Assembly (NCBI GenBank): GCA_023415845.1
Contig: JAEZJB010000285.1
Location: forward strand, 1 to 21,825
Reading direction: 5' to 3'
DNA: 21,825 bases
Source: Chloroflexota bacterium
GTDB lineage: Bacteria; Chloroflexota; Chloroflexia; Thermomicrobiales; UBA6265
Below the pieces are notes generated by a model. The model was not told the origin of the DNA and did not search any database. It saw nothing but the letters and a program-made list of their open reading frames with translations. This document shows positions 1 through 7,543 of the stretch, in pieces (position 1 is the stretch's first letter; every line of letters starts with the position of its first letter). Position numbers and translations under genes: made by a program.

Positions 1-500
1 GGCACGTATTCGGACAGGGTTTCCGGATCGAGCACCCGGCGCCAGGAATAGACGAAATCATTGGCGGTCAGCGGTGTTCCGTCCGACCACTGGAGGTCGG
101 GCTTGAGATGGAAGGTGTATTCAAGCAAGTCGTCGGTCCACTCCCAGCTTTCGGCAGCGGCGCCGACGATTTCGCCGGTGCGCTGATCGACCCGGGTGAG
201 GCCGTCGTAGATGTTGAAGAAAATCGCCAGTTCATCGAAACCGGTGCTTGCCCCAGGATCCATAGTGACTGGTTCGGTCATTGGCAGGCGAATCGTCTGG
301 TTTTCTGCCAGCGGGCCGTCATACGGGGTGAAGCCCACGCCGGGACCCTCGGGAGTAGCCTGGGCAAAGATGGCTGGTGCAGTTGCCCCGGCAGCCACCG
401 TGGCAGCGCCAGCTGCCATCGCCTGCAGGGCGGTGCGCCGCGACAGGGTGAGCGAGAGACTGCGCTCGATCAGACGACGGGATTCTGGAGTAACGGCCAT
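1..500 (-). CDS. ABC transporter substrate-binding protein, family 5 (oligopeptide-binding, OppA-like), C-terminally truncated by window edge
   Basis: This is the periplasmic or extracytoplasmic solute-binding component of a peptide/oligopeptide ABC importer. Only the first 166 codons lie in the window. The N-terminus carries a Tat-type signal: twin arginines at R21-R22 in the context SRRTAL, then an Ala-rich hydrophobic stretch to about residue 47 ending in AIFAQA. A second arginine pair lies at R8-R9. The mature part begins with the family-5 pattern: a segment around NQTIRLPMTEPVTMDPG, then IYDGLTR, and then the signature WSDGTPLTANDF...SWRRVLDP at the left edge. The ATG at 500 is preceded by GAGGAG at 6 nt spacing. 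No permease or ATPase gene is visible, so the rest of the operon would lie beyond position 1. The family call is firm; the transported substrate (peptide, dipeptide or other) is inferred from the family only. Confidence 0.9.
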   Translation of the reverse strand, partial: MAVTPESRRLIERSLSLTLSRRTALQAMAAGAATVAAGATAPAIFAQATPEGPGVGFTPYDGPLAENQTIRLPMTEPVTMDPGASTGFDELAIFFNIYDGLTRVDQRTGEIVGAAAESWEWTDDLLEYTFHLKPDLQWSDGTPLTANDFVYSWRRVLDPETLSEYV

Positions 501-784
501 GATGCTCCTCTACCTCGTGTTCCGGGGTGCTCACCCCAGCCCTGGTTCGCTCACCTGCTGACCACAGCAAATGAGCGGAAATGCCGGTCCCGCCAGCCGC
601 ACACGACGGGGCGACTGGCAATGCGCATGCCACGGGCTCATGCCGTGCTTCCTGCGCTCCATTTTCGCGGTGGCGACAGTGTCACCGAGACGGATGCGCA
701 GAGTATGGCAACGCTGTGGAATTGCGTCAAATGAGCCCGTTGGGCAGGTTGTACGAATGGCCAGGCGCAAAACTGGGCAAGCAG
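501..784 (-). other. Long leader and upstream region of the substrate-binding protein gene; no gene seen
   Basis: This stretch holds the promoter at 702-730 and an untranslated leader of about 195 nt. The leader has a GC hairpin at 522-539 (minus strand CTGGGGTG/CACCCCGG, 2-nt apex) just upstream of the ribosome binding site; this could modulate translation, but I match it to no known riboswitch. Short ORFs here on either strand lack ribosome binding sites and recognisable protein sequence. Confidence 0.5.
702..730 (-). promoter_or_regulatory. Sigma-70-type promoter for the substrate-binding protein gene
   Basis: On the minus strand TTGACG (730-725) and CATACT (707-702) are separated by exactly 17 nt. 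Transcription would begin near 695, giving a leader of about 195 nt before the ATG at 500. Confidence 0.6.
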
Positions 785-816
785 AAGCCCCGGTCCACGT
801 TCGTGGACCGGGGCTT
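785..816 (-). terminator. Strong hairpin downstream of the riboswitch-controlled TerC gene
   Basis: A 15-bp perfect stem (AAGCCCCGGTCCACG and its complement, 2-nt apex) lies 31 nt beyond the TerC stop codon. The U-tract is short and interrupted on the minus strand (GGGGCTTCTGCTT). No plus-strand gene ends here, so it most likely serves the leftward gene. Confidence 0.7.
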
Positions 817-846
817 TCGCCAAACGTCGTCAGGTTCGCCGGTTAA

Positions 847-1854
847 TCAGTGCGCGGCAGGGACCGGGGAGTCGCCACTGCCGGAGTCGTCGTCCTTCGT
901 GGCGCGCAGGCTGAGCCAGGCGGTGATGGCGATCGTCACGATGATGACACCGAGCGAGACATAGGTGGGAATCTCGGGAATGACCGTGATGTGCTCGCCG
1001 CCGTTGATGAACGGCACCTCGTTCTTGTGCAGCGCGTGGATCACCAGCTTGATGCCGATGAAACCGAGAATGAAGGCAAGACCATAGGAAAGGTAGACGA
1101 GTCGTTCGAGCAGGCCGCCCAGCAGGAAGTAGAGCTGGCGAAGGCCAAGCAGGGCAAAGGCATTTGCCGTCAAGACGATGTAAGGCTCCTGCGTGAGGCC
1201 GAAGATGGCCGGAATCGAGTCGAACGCGAACAACAGGTCGGTCGAACCGATGGCCAGCATCACGATCGCCATCGGGGTGATCATCCGGCGCCCGTTGATC
1301 TTGACGACCATCTTGTCGCCAACGTAGGTCTCGGTAGTGGGGAGAACTCTGCGCACGAGCCGGATGAAGGCATTCTCGTGATACTCCTCATCTTCATCGT
1401 GGCTGGAGTTGGCGAGTTTCCACGCGGTGTAGACGAGGAAGATACCGAAGATGTAGAACGCCCAGCTGAAATTCTCGATGATCGTGGCGCCGAGGGCGAT
1501 AAAGATGCCTCGCATCACAAGGGCGATGGCAATGCCGATCAGAAGCACCTTTTGCTGGTACTCGATCGGTACGCGGAAGCTGGTCATGATGATAAGGAAG
1601 ACGAAGAGGTTGTCGACCGAGAGGCTCTTCTCGGTGAGGAAGCCGGCGAAGTATTCGATGCCATGCTGGTGGTCCCAGACGAACCAGAGCATGACGCCAA
1701 ATGCCAGGCCGAGCCCTACATAGAAGACCGACCAGACCGTGGATTCCCGCAGGGTGGGAGCATGGGGTGTGCGGACGTGGGTGAAGAAGTCAAAGACGAG
1801 AAGTCCGATGACAAAGGCGATGGTGATCGCCCAAACCCACAAGGGGACGTGCAC
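847..1854 (-). CDS. TerC/Alx-family metal homeostasis membrane protein
   Basis: An integral membrane protein of the TerC family, Alx-like branch; members are linked to Mn2+ export and metal protection of membrane proteins. From the GTG at 1854 it is 335 aa, close to Alx length, with about nine hydrophobic segments. Family motifs are visible: EKSLSVDN (residues 75-82) and STDLLFAFDSIPA (204-216), whose acidic residues lie inside membrane helices and probably bind metal. A His/Asp/Glu-rich cytoplasmic loop lies near 151-160. The GTG start is chosen because GGAGG sits 8 nt upstream. An in-frame ATG at 1908 would fall inside the riboswitch aptamer and add an unrelated hydrophilic N-terminus. The gene is controlled by the yybP-ykoY riboswitch just upstream and is divergent from a second TerC gene. 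Metal specificity is inferred from the riboswitch class, not from the protein. Confidence 0.92.
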   Translation of the reverse strand: MHVPLWVWAITIAFVIGLLVFDFFTHVRTPHAPTLRESTVWSVFYVGLGLAFGVMLWFVWDHQHGIEYFAGFLTEKSLSVDNLFVFLIIMTSFRVPIEYQQKVLLIGIAIALVMRGIFIALGATIIENFSWAFYIFGIFLVYTAWKLANSSHDEDEEYHENAFIRLVRRVLPTTETYVGDKMVVKINGRRMITPMAIVMLAIGSTDLLFAFDSIPAIFGLTQEPYIVLTANAFALLGLRQLYFLLGGLLERLVYLSYGLAFILGFIGIKLVIHALHKNEVPFINGGEHITVIPEIPTYVSLGVIIVTIAITAWLSLRATKDDDSGSGDSPVPAAH

Positions 1855-1862
1855 GATGCGTT

Positions 1863-1893
1863 CCTCCGGATGGCAATGAATATCGACCGGAGG
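1863..1893 (-). promoter_or_regulatory. Riboswitch expression platform: Shine-Dalgarno sequestration switch
   Basis: The 3' strand of P1, CCUCCGG (1893-1887), is a perfect 7-nt complement of the ribosome binding site CCGGAGG (1869-1863), with a 17-nt loop between them. The SD lies 8 nt before the GTG start at 1854. P1 formation and SD sequestration are therefore mutually exclusive, so ligand binding should free the SD: a translational ON switch. Confidence 0.8.
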
Positions 1894-1994
1894 TCTCTTC
1901 CATCGCAACCGGGGGGCCGATGGACGGTGGTGCCGGGAGGAACTCGATCCTTCCGTATTGACGACACCAACCTGAAAGGAATACTCCCCTCCAG
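1887..1994 (-). promoter_or_regulatory. yybP-ykoY (manganese) riboswitch aptamer
   Basis: On the minus strand the RNA opens CUGGAGGGGAGUAUUCC, carrying the hallmark GGGGAGUA, followed by GUCGUCAAUACGG, the other conserved segment of this class. It closes with GAAGAGACCUCCGG, matching the conserved 3' AAGACC-type end. P1 is CUGGAGG (1994-1988) paired with CCUCCGG (1893-1887), 7 bp with one G-U. Internal helices are UGGUG/CACCA, CGGAAGGA/UCCUCCCG with one mismatch, and CCAUCG/CGAUGG (1923-1918 with 1905-1900). The aptamer stands directly in front of a TerC/Alx gene, the classic partner of this riboswitch. Ligand identity (Mn2+) is established knowledge for the class. Confidence 0.9.
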
Positions 1995-2222
1995 CGACGA
2001 TGATACATCATGTGAAATCTCTCACGCATCGAACTGGCGCCATGGGAGCGTCACGTTTCCATGCCATTGCTGGCGTGCCTGGTGGGCCTCCTGAAATGAA
2101 CCCTCGCGGTTGACCTGATTCGACGTACGGGGTGTGGCTCGCTCGGCTATATTGCGCTATGCCACGCAGCGCTTTCTGCGATCTTGCACGCCGTTCATCA
2201 TCGATGGAGGTTGCCCGGAACC
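1995..2222. other. Divergent intergenic region between the two TerC genes
   Basis: Beyond the riboswitch (1887-1994) this region should hold both promoters, but neither is unambiguous. On the plus strand TTGACC (2110-2115) and a TATATT (2148-2153) are both present, but their 32-nt spacing is wrong for one promoter. On the minus strand a TATCAT lies just upstream of the aptamer without a good -35. An ATGAT-GT-ATCAT inverted repeat (arms 5 nt) and a GTGA-N6-TCAC repeat lie in 2001-2026. No GGGGAGTA-type aptamer is seen on the plus strand. Confidence 0.4.
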
Positions 2223-3017
2223 ATGGAATGGCTATCCGATCCCCAGATCTGGACAGCATTGTTGACGCTGACCGCCCTCGAGATTGTGCTGGGGGTGGAC
2301 AACATCGTCTTCATCTCCATCCTGGCCAGCAAACTACCTGAAAGCCAGCAGCAACGGGCGCGCCTGGTTGGCCTGGCGGCCGCCATGATCATGCGTATCG
2401 CCTTGCTCTTTGCCATCGGCTGGATCGTCGGGTTGACCGACCCCTGGTTCGAAGTCTTTGGGCGGGATTTCTCGGGTCGTGATCTCATCATGCTTGGTGG
2501 TGGTCTCTTCCTCATCTACAAGGCCACCGTCGAACTGCATCACAAGCTTGAAGGTCATGAGGAGACCCAGAAGGCCGTCAAGGCGGTCTCTTTCAGCTCC
2601 GTGATCGTGCAGATCATGATCATGGACATCGTCTTCTCGCTTGATTCGGTGATCACCGCCGTCGGCATGGCCGACGACGTGCCGGTCATGATTGCCGCGG
2701 TGGTCATCGCCGTCGGTGTGATGATGGTCGCCGCCGCGCCGCTTTCGAACTTTGTGCAGCAGCATCCAACCGTCAAGGTTCTCGCGCTGTCGTTCCTCCT
2801 GCTCATCGGCATGTCACTGATCGCCGAAGGCTTCCACACGCACATTCCGAAGGGGTACATCTATAGTGCGATGGCGTTCAGCGTGTTCGTGGAAATCATC
2901 AATCTGCGCATTCGCTCGACCCCCGAAACCGCCGAGGCGGACAGGGTGCACCTGCACGAGCGGTTTTCCGATGCCGAACGGGCGCAGGCGTTGACCAGCA
3001 TGAAGCGGGCGACCTGA
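2223..3017 (+). CDS. TerC-family integral membrane protein (YoaE/YegH-type TerC domain)
   Basis: A 264-aa membrane protein of the TerC family, in a different branch from the divergent neighbour. It resembles the N-terminal membrane domain of YoaE/YegH-like proteins without the CBS and CorC domains. Conserved acidic motifs are LEIVLGVDNIVF (19-30) and MDIVFSLDSVI (134-144); a Gly-rich helix LGGGLFLIYK lies at 91-100 and His-rich HH-KLEGHEE at 106-114. About seven hydrophobic segments are visible, and the C-terminal 35 residues are hydrophilic. The ATG is preceded by GGAGG at a rather long 12-nt spacing. It probably helps handle divalent metals at the membrane, a family-level inference. Unlike its neighbour, no riboswitch precedes it. 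Confidence 0.88.
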   Translation: MEWLSDPQIWTALLTLTALEIVLGVDNIVFISILASKLPESQQQRARLVGLAAAMIMRIALLFAIGWIVGLTDPWFEVFGRDFSGRDLIMLGGGLFLIYKATVELHHKLEGHEETQKAVKAVSFSSVIVQIMIMDIVFSLDSVITAVGMADDVPVMIAAVVIAVGVMMVAAAPLSNFVQQHPTVKVLALSFLLLIGMSLIAEGFHTHIPKGYIYSAMAFSVFVEIINLRIRSTPETAEADRVHLHERFSDAERAQALTSMKRAT

Positions 3018-3053
3018 TGCCCACCGGGTGTGGACTTGTGAACGGATGATGCA

Positions 3054-3080
3054 AGGGGCGCAGGCACTGCTTGCGCCCCT
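3054..3080 (+). terminator. Hairpin after the second TerC gene
   Basis: A 9-bp perfect stem AGGGGCGCA/TGCGCCCCT with a 9-nt loop lies 36 nt after the stop codon. The following CGGCATTTG is a poor U-tract, so termination may be inefficient or Rho-assisted. Confidence 0.55.
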
Positions 3081-3147
3081 CGGCATTTGCCGGTACAAGG
3101 TCACCGCAGGCTGGCGACGGCGCCGGCATTGATTCGAGGAGAGAATG

Positions 3148-4128
3148 ATGAGCAAGCCGCTGGTGGCGGTGACCAGGGAGATTCCGCAGGCGGGTCTCGA
3201 TATCCTGGCCGGTGAGTGTGAACTGCGGGTTTGGCCGGAAGAAATGCCCCCAAGCCCTGATGAGTTGGCAACGCTCCTCGAAGGGGTCGATGGCGCACTC
3301 ACGTTGCTCGACGATCGAATCGACGGTCCCGTGCTCGATGCTCATCCTGGATTGCGGATCGTCAGCAATTATGCGGTCGGCTATGACAATATCGATGTCA
3401 CGGCCGCGTCCGAGCGTGGGGTGGCAGTCTGCAACACCCCCGGCGTGCTGACGGAGACCACCGCCGAATTTGCCTTCGCCCTGCTGATGGCCACCTCGCG
3501 CCGCATCGTGGAGGCGAATGCCTACGTCCGCGACGGTCAATGGAAGACGTGGGGTCCGCAGGTGCTGCTGGGCCAGAACATCCACGGCGCCACCCTGGGC
3601 ATCATCGGCTTTGGGCGGATCGGACAGGCGATGGCCCGCATGGCCCGTGGCTTCGACATGCGCATCCTGGTGCTCGACAAGACATCGAATCTTGCCGCCG
3701 CCCAGGAAATCGGCGCCGAGATCGTCCCCTGGGAGACGCTGCTCTCCGAGTCGGACTACGTGAGCCTGCACGTTGCGCTCAACGACGAGACCTACCAGAT
3801 GATCTCGACCGAAGAGTTCGCCTTGATGAAGCCGACCGCCATCCTCATCAACGCCGCGCGCGGGCGAGTTGTCGACACCGACGCGCTGCTCACGGCACTG
3901 ACGAGTGGCCAGATTCTCGCGGCGGGACTCGATGTCACCGACCCGGAGCCACTGCCTGCCGATCACCCGCTGGTGGGGCTGCCGAACTGCGTCATCGCGC
4001 CGCACATTGCCTCGGCCACAGTGCAGACGCGCAACGCGATGGCAACCATTGCCGCCACGAATCTGGTCCGGTTTTTCCGCGGTGAAGCACCGCAGTTCAT
4101 CGTAAATCCGGAGGTACTTTCCACCTAG
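3148..4128 (+). CDS. D-2-hydroxyacid dehydrogenase (glyoxylate/hydroxypyruvate reductase-like)
   Basis: A cytosolic NAD(P)H-dependent oxidoreductase of the D-isomer-specific 2-hydroxyacid dehydrogenase family, about 326 aa, the normal length. The split catalytic domain surrounds a Rossmann core with GFGRIG at 154-159. The catalytic Arg-Glu-His set is intact: R238 in NAARG, E267 in DPEP and H286 in APHIAS. The segment SNYAVGYDNIDV is typical of glyoxylate/hydroxypyruvate reductases, but the exact 2-keto acid cannot be read from sequence. Two ATGs stand in tandem. The second (3148) is preferred because AGGAG lies 6 nt upstream, against 3 nt for the first (3145). The S9 peptidase gene follows after 85 nt on the same strand, but nothing shows a functional link. 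Confidence 0.92.
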   Translation: MSKPLVAVTREIPQAGLDILAGECELRVWPEEMPPSPDELATLLEGVDGALTLLDDRIDGPVLDAHPGLRIVSNYAVGYDNIDVTAASERGVAVCNTPGVLTETTAEFAFALLMATSRRIVEANAYVRDGQWKTWGPQVLLGQNIHGATLGIIGFGRIGQAMARMARGFDMRILVLDKTSNLAAAQEIGAEIVPWETLLSESDYVSLHVALNDETYQMISTEEFALMKPTAILINAARGRVVDTDALLTALTSGQILAAGLDVTDPEPLPADHPLVGLPNCVIAPHIASATVQTRNAMATIAATNLVRFFRGEAPQFIVNPEVLST

Positions 4129-4213
4129 AACGCCTGGCCCTCCATTCACCTGATGCCCGCCCCAGTCACGGGTGCGAGGTCGTGTCCTGTTTTTCCATGT
4201 GAGGTTTGTTTTC

Positions 4214-6166
4214 GTGAGTAGCCCTTTGACCCCGGACCAGCTCGTTTACGACCTGCGAAGTGCGGCGACCCCGGCCATTGCTCCAGACGGTTCAGCGATC
4301 GTCTATTCCCTGGTCAGCATGGATCGGGAAAAGAACGCGCCGACGAGCCACCTCTGGCTGATCGACGTCGACGGCGGTAACCCCCGCCAGCTCACCACGA
4401 TTGGCACGACGAATTCCGCTCCAACCTGGACGCCAGACAGCACGTCGATCGTGTTCGCCTCGCAGGAGGATGGTGACCTGCCATTTGCCGTGCGCCTGAT
4501 CGGCGTCGCTGGGGGCGAGTCGCGAGTCCTGGCACGGCATCGGACTCCGCCTGCCGCGTTCGCCTGGTCGCCCGATGGTTCGACCCTGGCCTACACGGTG
4601 CCGATCGACACCGAGGCGGCGGAGGATGGAACGCCACCTGCCGAGGATCCGCCCCGGGTCCGCATCATCACGTCGCTGCAATACAAGGAAGACCTGCGAG
4701 GCCTGCAAAACTCGGTGCGCCTGCAGGTGTTCCTCCTCAGGCTCGATGGCGAGGAACCACGCCAGCTGACCTCCGGTTCGCGCGACCACGCTGACCCGCA
4801 GTGGTCGCCAGACGGCTCGAAGCTGGCAGTCAAGGTCGTTGAGGAGCTGATCTTCTTCCAGAAGCTCGGCATTATCGATGTCGAGAGTGGTGACGTTTCC
4901 TACACCTATGCATCCGACATGGCGGTCGGCATGTTCCGGTGGTCGCCAGCGGGAGACTTCGTCCTGTTCAGCGGCGGCCAGGAGGCGCTGGCCCAGCCAG
5001 ACTACTTCCGGTTCGACGTGGCCAGCGGCGAAATCCTCCAGCTGACCCAGGATCTCTCTTTCGTTCCCAACGGTGGCTTTGCCGGATTCGCCCCACCGGC
5101 CCAGCCGTTCTGGCTGCCAGATGGAACGGCGCTGGTGGCTGGTGTCCAGGCAGGAGCGAGCGGTCTCTGGACCGTTGACCCGAACGACGGCACGGTCACA
5201 TCCTTCCTGTCGGACGAGGCCGCCCACAGCGGCTTCAGCATCGACGCCGCCGGGAAGACACTGGTCCAGGCGTATTCATCGTCTGCTCGCGTCGGCGAGG
5301 TGGTGGTGACCGATCTCACGACCAAATCCAGCAGTGTCGTGACCGGCATCAACGACGATGTCCTCTCCAGTACAACCGTGGGCGAAACCAGGAAGATCAC
5401 GGTCCCCAACGAGGGGCACCAGATCGATGCCTGGGTCACCTATCCGCCAGGCTTCGATCCGGCGAAGAAGTACCCGGTCGTCCTTTGCGTTCACGGTGGC
5501 CCCTACGGTTTCTACGGTGAGGCGTTCCACGATACGGCCGTGATGATCGCCAATGCCGGCATCATCGTGGTGTCCAGCAATCCGCGCGGTTCGACCTCCT
5601 ATGGCCGGGAATTCGCCGAGGCAGTCATTTCCGACTGGGGCGGCGGTCCCTGGCGAGACGTGCTCGCCGCGCTCGATGCCGTCCTGGCCGAACCGTATGC
5701 CGACGCCGACCGCACCGGCATCTGGGGCTACTCGTATGGTGGCTACATGACGGCCTGGGCCATTGGTCAGACCAGCAGGTTCAAGGCGGCCGTCTGCGGC
5801 GCCCCAGTCTTCAACTTCGAGTCGTTCTATGGCACCAGCGACATCGCGCACTTTCTCTGCGCCGAACTGTGGGAAGGTGTGCCGCCAGGGCGCCTCGAAT
5901 GGATGCGAGAGCAGTCGCCATCGACGTACGTCTGGAATGCCACAACCCCGACGCTGATCCAGCACGGCGATGCCGATGTGCGATGCCCGTTGGGCCAGGG
6001 GGAAGAACTGTTTGCCGCCCTGATGACCATCGGTGTCGATACCGAGTTCATCCGCTACCCAGGCTGCAACCACATGTTCCCCTGGGCAGGCCACCCAGTG
6101 TACCGGATCGACTTCCACACCCGGTCGCAGGATTGGTATCGGAAATATCTGGGCATCGAGTCCTAG
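4214..6166 (+). CDS. S9 family prolyl oligopeptidase / acylaminoacyl peptidase-like, copy 1
   Basis: A cytosolic serine peptidase of the S9 (prolyl oligopeptidase) family, 650 aa from the GTG. The N-terminal ~390 residues form a beta-propeller with WD40-like/TolB-like repeats (W-SPDGS-type motifs recur), which restricts access to short peptides. The C-terminal alpha/beta hydrolase domain starts near VLCVHGGP. The triad is Ser507 in GYSYGG, Asp588 in HGDADVRCP and His620 in YPGCNH. No signal peptide is seen. The GTG start has GAGGT 8 nt upstream; the longer in-frame ATG (4172) has no ribosome binding site and adds an atypical N-terminus. It belongs with the M20 and second S9 genes downstream, and the two S9 proteins are close paralogues. 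Likely role: hydrolysis of oligopeptides or N-acyl peptides during peptide catabolism. Confidence 0.92.
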   Translation: MSSPLTPDQLVYDLRSAATPAIAPDGSAIVYSLVSMDREKNAPTSHLWLIDVDGGNPRQLTTIGTTNSAPTWTPDSTSIVFASQEDGDLPFAVRLIGVAGGESRVLARHRTPPAAFAWSPDGSTLAYTVPIDTEAAEDGTPPAEDPPRVRIITSLQYKEDLRGLQNSVRLQVFLLRLDGEEPRQLTSGSRDHADPQWSPDGSKLAVKVVEELIFFQKLGIIDVESGDVSYTYASDMAVGMFRWSPAGDFVLFSGGQEALAQPDYFRFDVASGEILQLTQDLSFVPNGGFAGFAPPAQPFWLPDGTALVAGVQAGASGLWTVDPNDGTVTSFLSDEAAHSGFSIDAAGKTLVQAYSSSARVGEVVVTDLTTKSSSVVTGINDDVLSSTTVGETRKITVPNEGHQIDAWVTYPPGFDPAKKYPVVLCVHGGPYGFYGEAFHDTAVMIANAGIIVVSSNPRGSTSYGREFAEAVISDWGGGPWRDVLAALDAVLAEPYADADRTGIWGYSYGGYMTAWAIGQTSRFKAAVCGAPVFNFESFYGTSDIAHFLCAELWEGVPPGRLEWMREQSPSTYVWNATTPTLIQHGDADVRCPLGQGEELFAALMTIGVDTEFIRYPGCNHMFPWAGHPVYRIDFHTRSQDWYRKYLGIES

Positions 6167-6170
6167 GACG

Positions 6171-6198
6171 GGAGCGGGCGCCGAGAGGGGCCCGCTCC
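6171..6198 (+). terminator. Hairpin between S9 copy 1 and the M20 gene
   Basis: A 9-bp GC stem GGAGCGGGC/GCCCGCTCC with a 10-nt loop begins 4 nt after the S9 stop. The following GTTATC is a weak U-tract. It could terminate or attenuate transcription before the M20 gene, so the cluster may not be one operon. Confidence 0.55.
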
Positions 6199-6256
6199 GT
6201 TATCTGCAGGCAGGCATCGCTCTCTAGATGCCTGCTCCAGATGAAGGGAAATTGCC

Positions 6257-7543
6257 GTGACGCAACCATCTGCGGAGCTGGTCGCCGCCGTGCACAAAGC
6301 GGTCTGGGACCGGCGCGACGACGTCATCCAACTCGTGCTTGACCTGGTCGGCACCGAGAGCATCACCGGCAATGAAGCTGCCGTGCAGGCGGTGGTCGAA
6401 CGCAATTACCTCGCCCGCGGCCTGGATGTCGACCGGTGGGAAACCACGCGCGACGACGTGATCGACTACCTGGGGCAGGTTGGCGAACAATCGGTGTGGG
6501 AAAACCGTCCGCATCTGGCTGCAACCCGCGCCGGGGCTGGCGGCGGTCGCTCGCTGATGCTGCAGGGGCACATTGACACCGTAGACTTCGGTGACACCAG
6601 CCTCTGGACCACCAACCCGCTGGGCGAAGTTGTCGGCGACCGCATCTACGGCCGTGGCGCCTGTGACATGAAGGCCGGTGTGGCCACCCACATCATGGTG
6701 CTCGACATCCTCGATGCGCTCGGCATTTCCCTGCAGGGGGATCTCGTCCTTGCCGCCAGCGTTGGCGAGGAAGATGGTGGATACGGCGCGCTGGCCACCG
6801 TGCTGCGCGGACATCGAGCGGATGCGGCCCTCATTTCCGAGCCGACCGATCTCGACGTGGTGATTGCCCACGGCGGCTCGCTGGTCTACCGGATCACGGT
6901 GCATGGGAAGTCGGCTCATGGCGCCCAGCGCAACGACGGCGTTTCGGCCATCGAAAAGTTCTACCCGATCTTCAGGATGCTCCTCGACTGGGAAGCCGAA
7001 CGTAACTCCACGCTCAGCCATCCGCTCTACGACCACATGCCCAACAAATTCCCGATCAGCACCGGTCTGGTCCGGGCGGGCACCTGGGCGTCAACCGTGC
7101 CCGAAGTGCTCGTCGCCGAAGGTCGGCTGGGTTTCCTGCCTGGCGAGACGATCGAGCAGATGCAGGCCGAAACCGAGCGACGGATTGCGGAAATCGCCGA
7201 TGCCGACGACTGGATGCGCGAGCACCGGCCGGAGGTCGAATGGTTCGGTGGACAGTTCGCCTCCTGCGAAATCTCGCCGGATGAACCAATCGCCCAGACC
7301 ATCGCCCGCGCGCATGAGGCGGTTTCGGGCCAGCCAGCCAGAATGAAGGGCATTACCGCCGGGCTGGACATGCGCCTGCTGATCAATATCGGTGGCATTC
7401 CCACCGCGACCTACGGTGCTGGCGATGTGCGATTCGTTCATTGCGCCGACGAGTGGATCATCATCGACGACATTTTGCGTGCCATCGAAGCGACGACGCT
7501 CGCCGCGATCGACTGGTGCGGTATTGCAGAGGAACAAGCATGA
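6257..7543 (+). CDS. M20 family metallopeptidase / deacylase (ArgE/DapE/CPG2-like)
   Basis: A dinuclear zinc amidohydrolase of the M20 family, 428 aa, acting on N-acyl amino acids or dipeptides. Its ligands are all present: His105 in GHIDT, Asp137 in GACDMKAG (bridging), Glu171 (general base) and Glu172 in GEEDGG, Glu195 in SEPTD, and His395 in VHCADE near the C-terminus. The dimerisation (lid) domain runs from about 205 to 320, with HGKSAHGA at its start. The GTG start has AAGGGA 7 nt upstream. Its last codons overlap the next gene's ATG by 4 nt. The exact substrate (acetylornithine, succinyl-diaminopimelate or an unspecific N-acyl amino acid) is not decidable. Its position between two S9 peptidases favours peptide degradation over arginine or lysine synthesis. 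Confidence 0.92.
   Translation: MTQPSAELVAAVHKAVWDRRDDVIQLVLDLVGTESITGNEAAVQAVVERNYLARGLDVDRWETTRDDVIDYLGQVGEQSVWENRPHLAATRAGAGGGRSLMLQGHIDTVDFGDTSLWTTNPLGEVVGDRIYGRGACDMKAGVATHIMVLDILDALGISLQGDLVLAASVGEEDGGYGALATVLRGHRADAALISEPTDLDVVIAHGGSLVYRITVHGKSAHGAQRNDGVSAIEKFYPIFRMLLDWEAERNSTLSHPLYDHMPNKFPISTGLVRAGTWASTVPEVLVAEGRLGFLPGETIEQMQAETERRIAEIADADDWMREHRPEVEWFGGQFASCEISPDEPIAQTIARAHEAVSGQPARMKGITAGLDMRLLINIGGIPTATYGAGDVRFVHCADEWIIIDDILRAIEATTLAAIDWCGIAEEQA

Noticed and set aside
850..2094. 414-aa plus-strand open frame opposite TerC and its riboswitch
   Set aside because: Very rich in Asp/Glu/Gly/Arg with no hydrophobic core or domain; it is the reverse reading of transmembrane codons and runs through the structured riboswitch.
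2041..2222. Second Mn riboswitch before the rightward TerC gene
   Set aside because: No GGGGAGUA or GUCGUCAA segment occurs on the plus strand in this stretch.
2899..4149. 416-aa minus-strand open frame opposite the hydroxyacid dehydrogenase
   Set aside because: It mirrors the dehydrogenase codons, carries no family motif and runs across a gene boundary and a hairpin.
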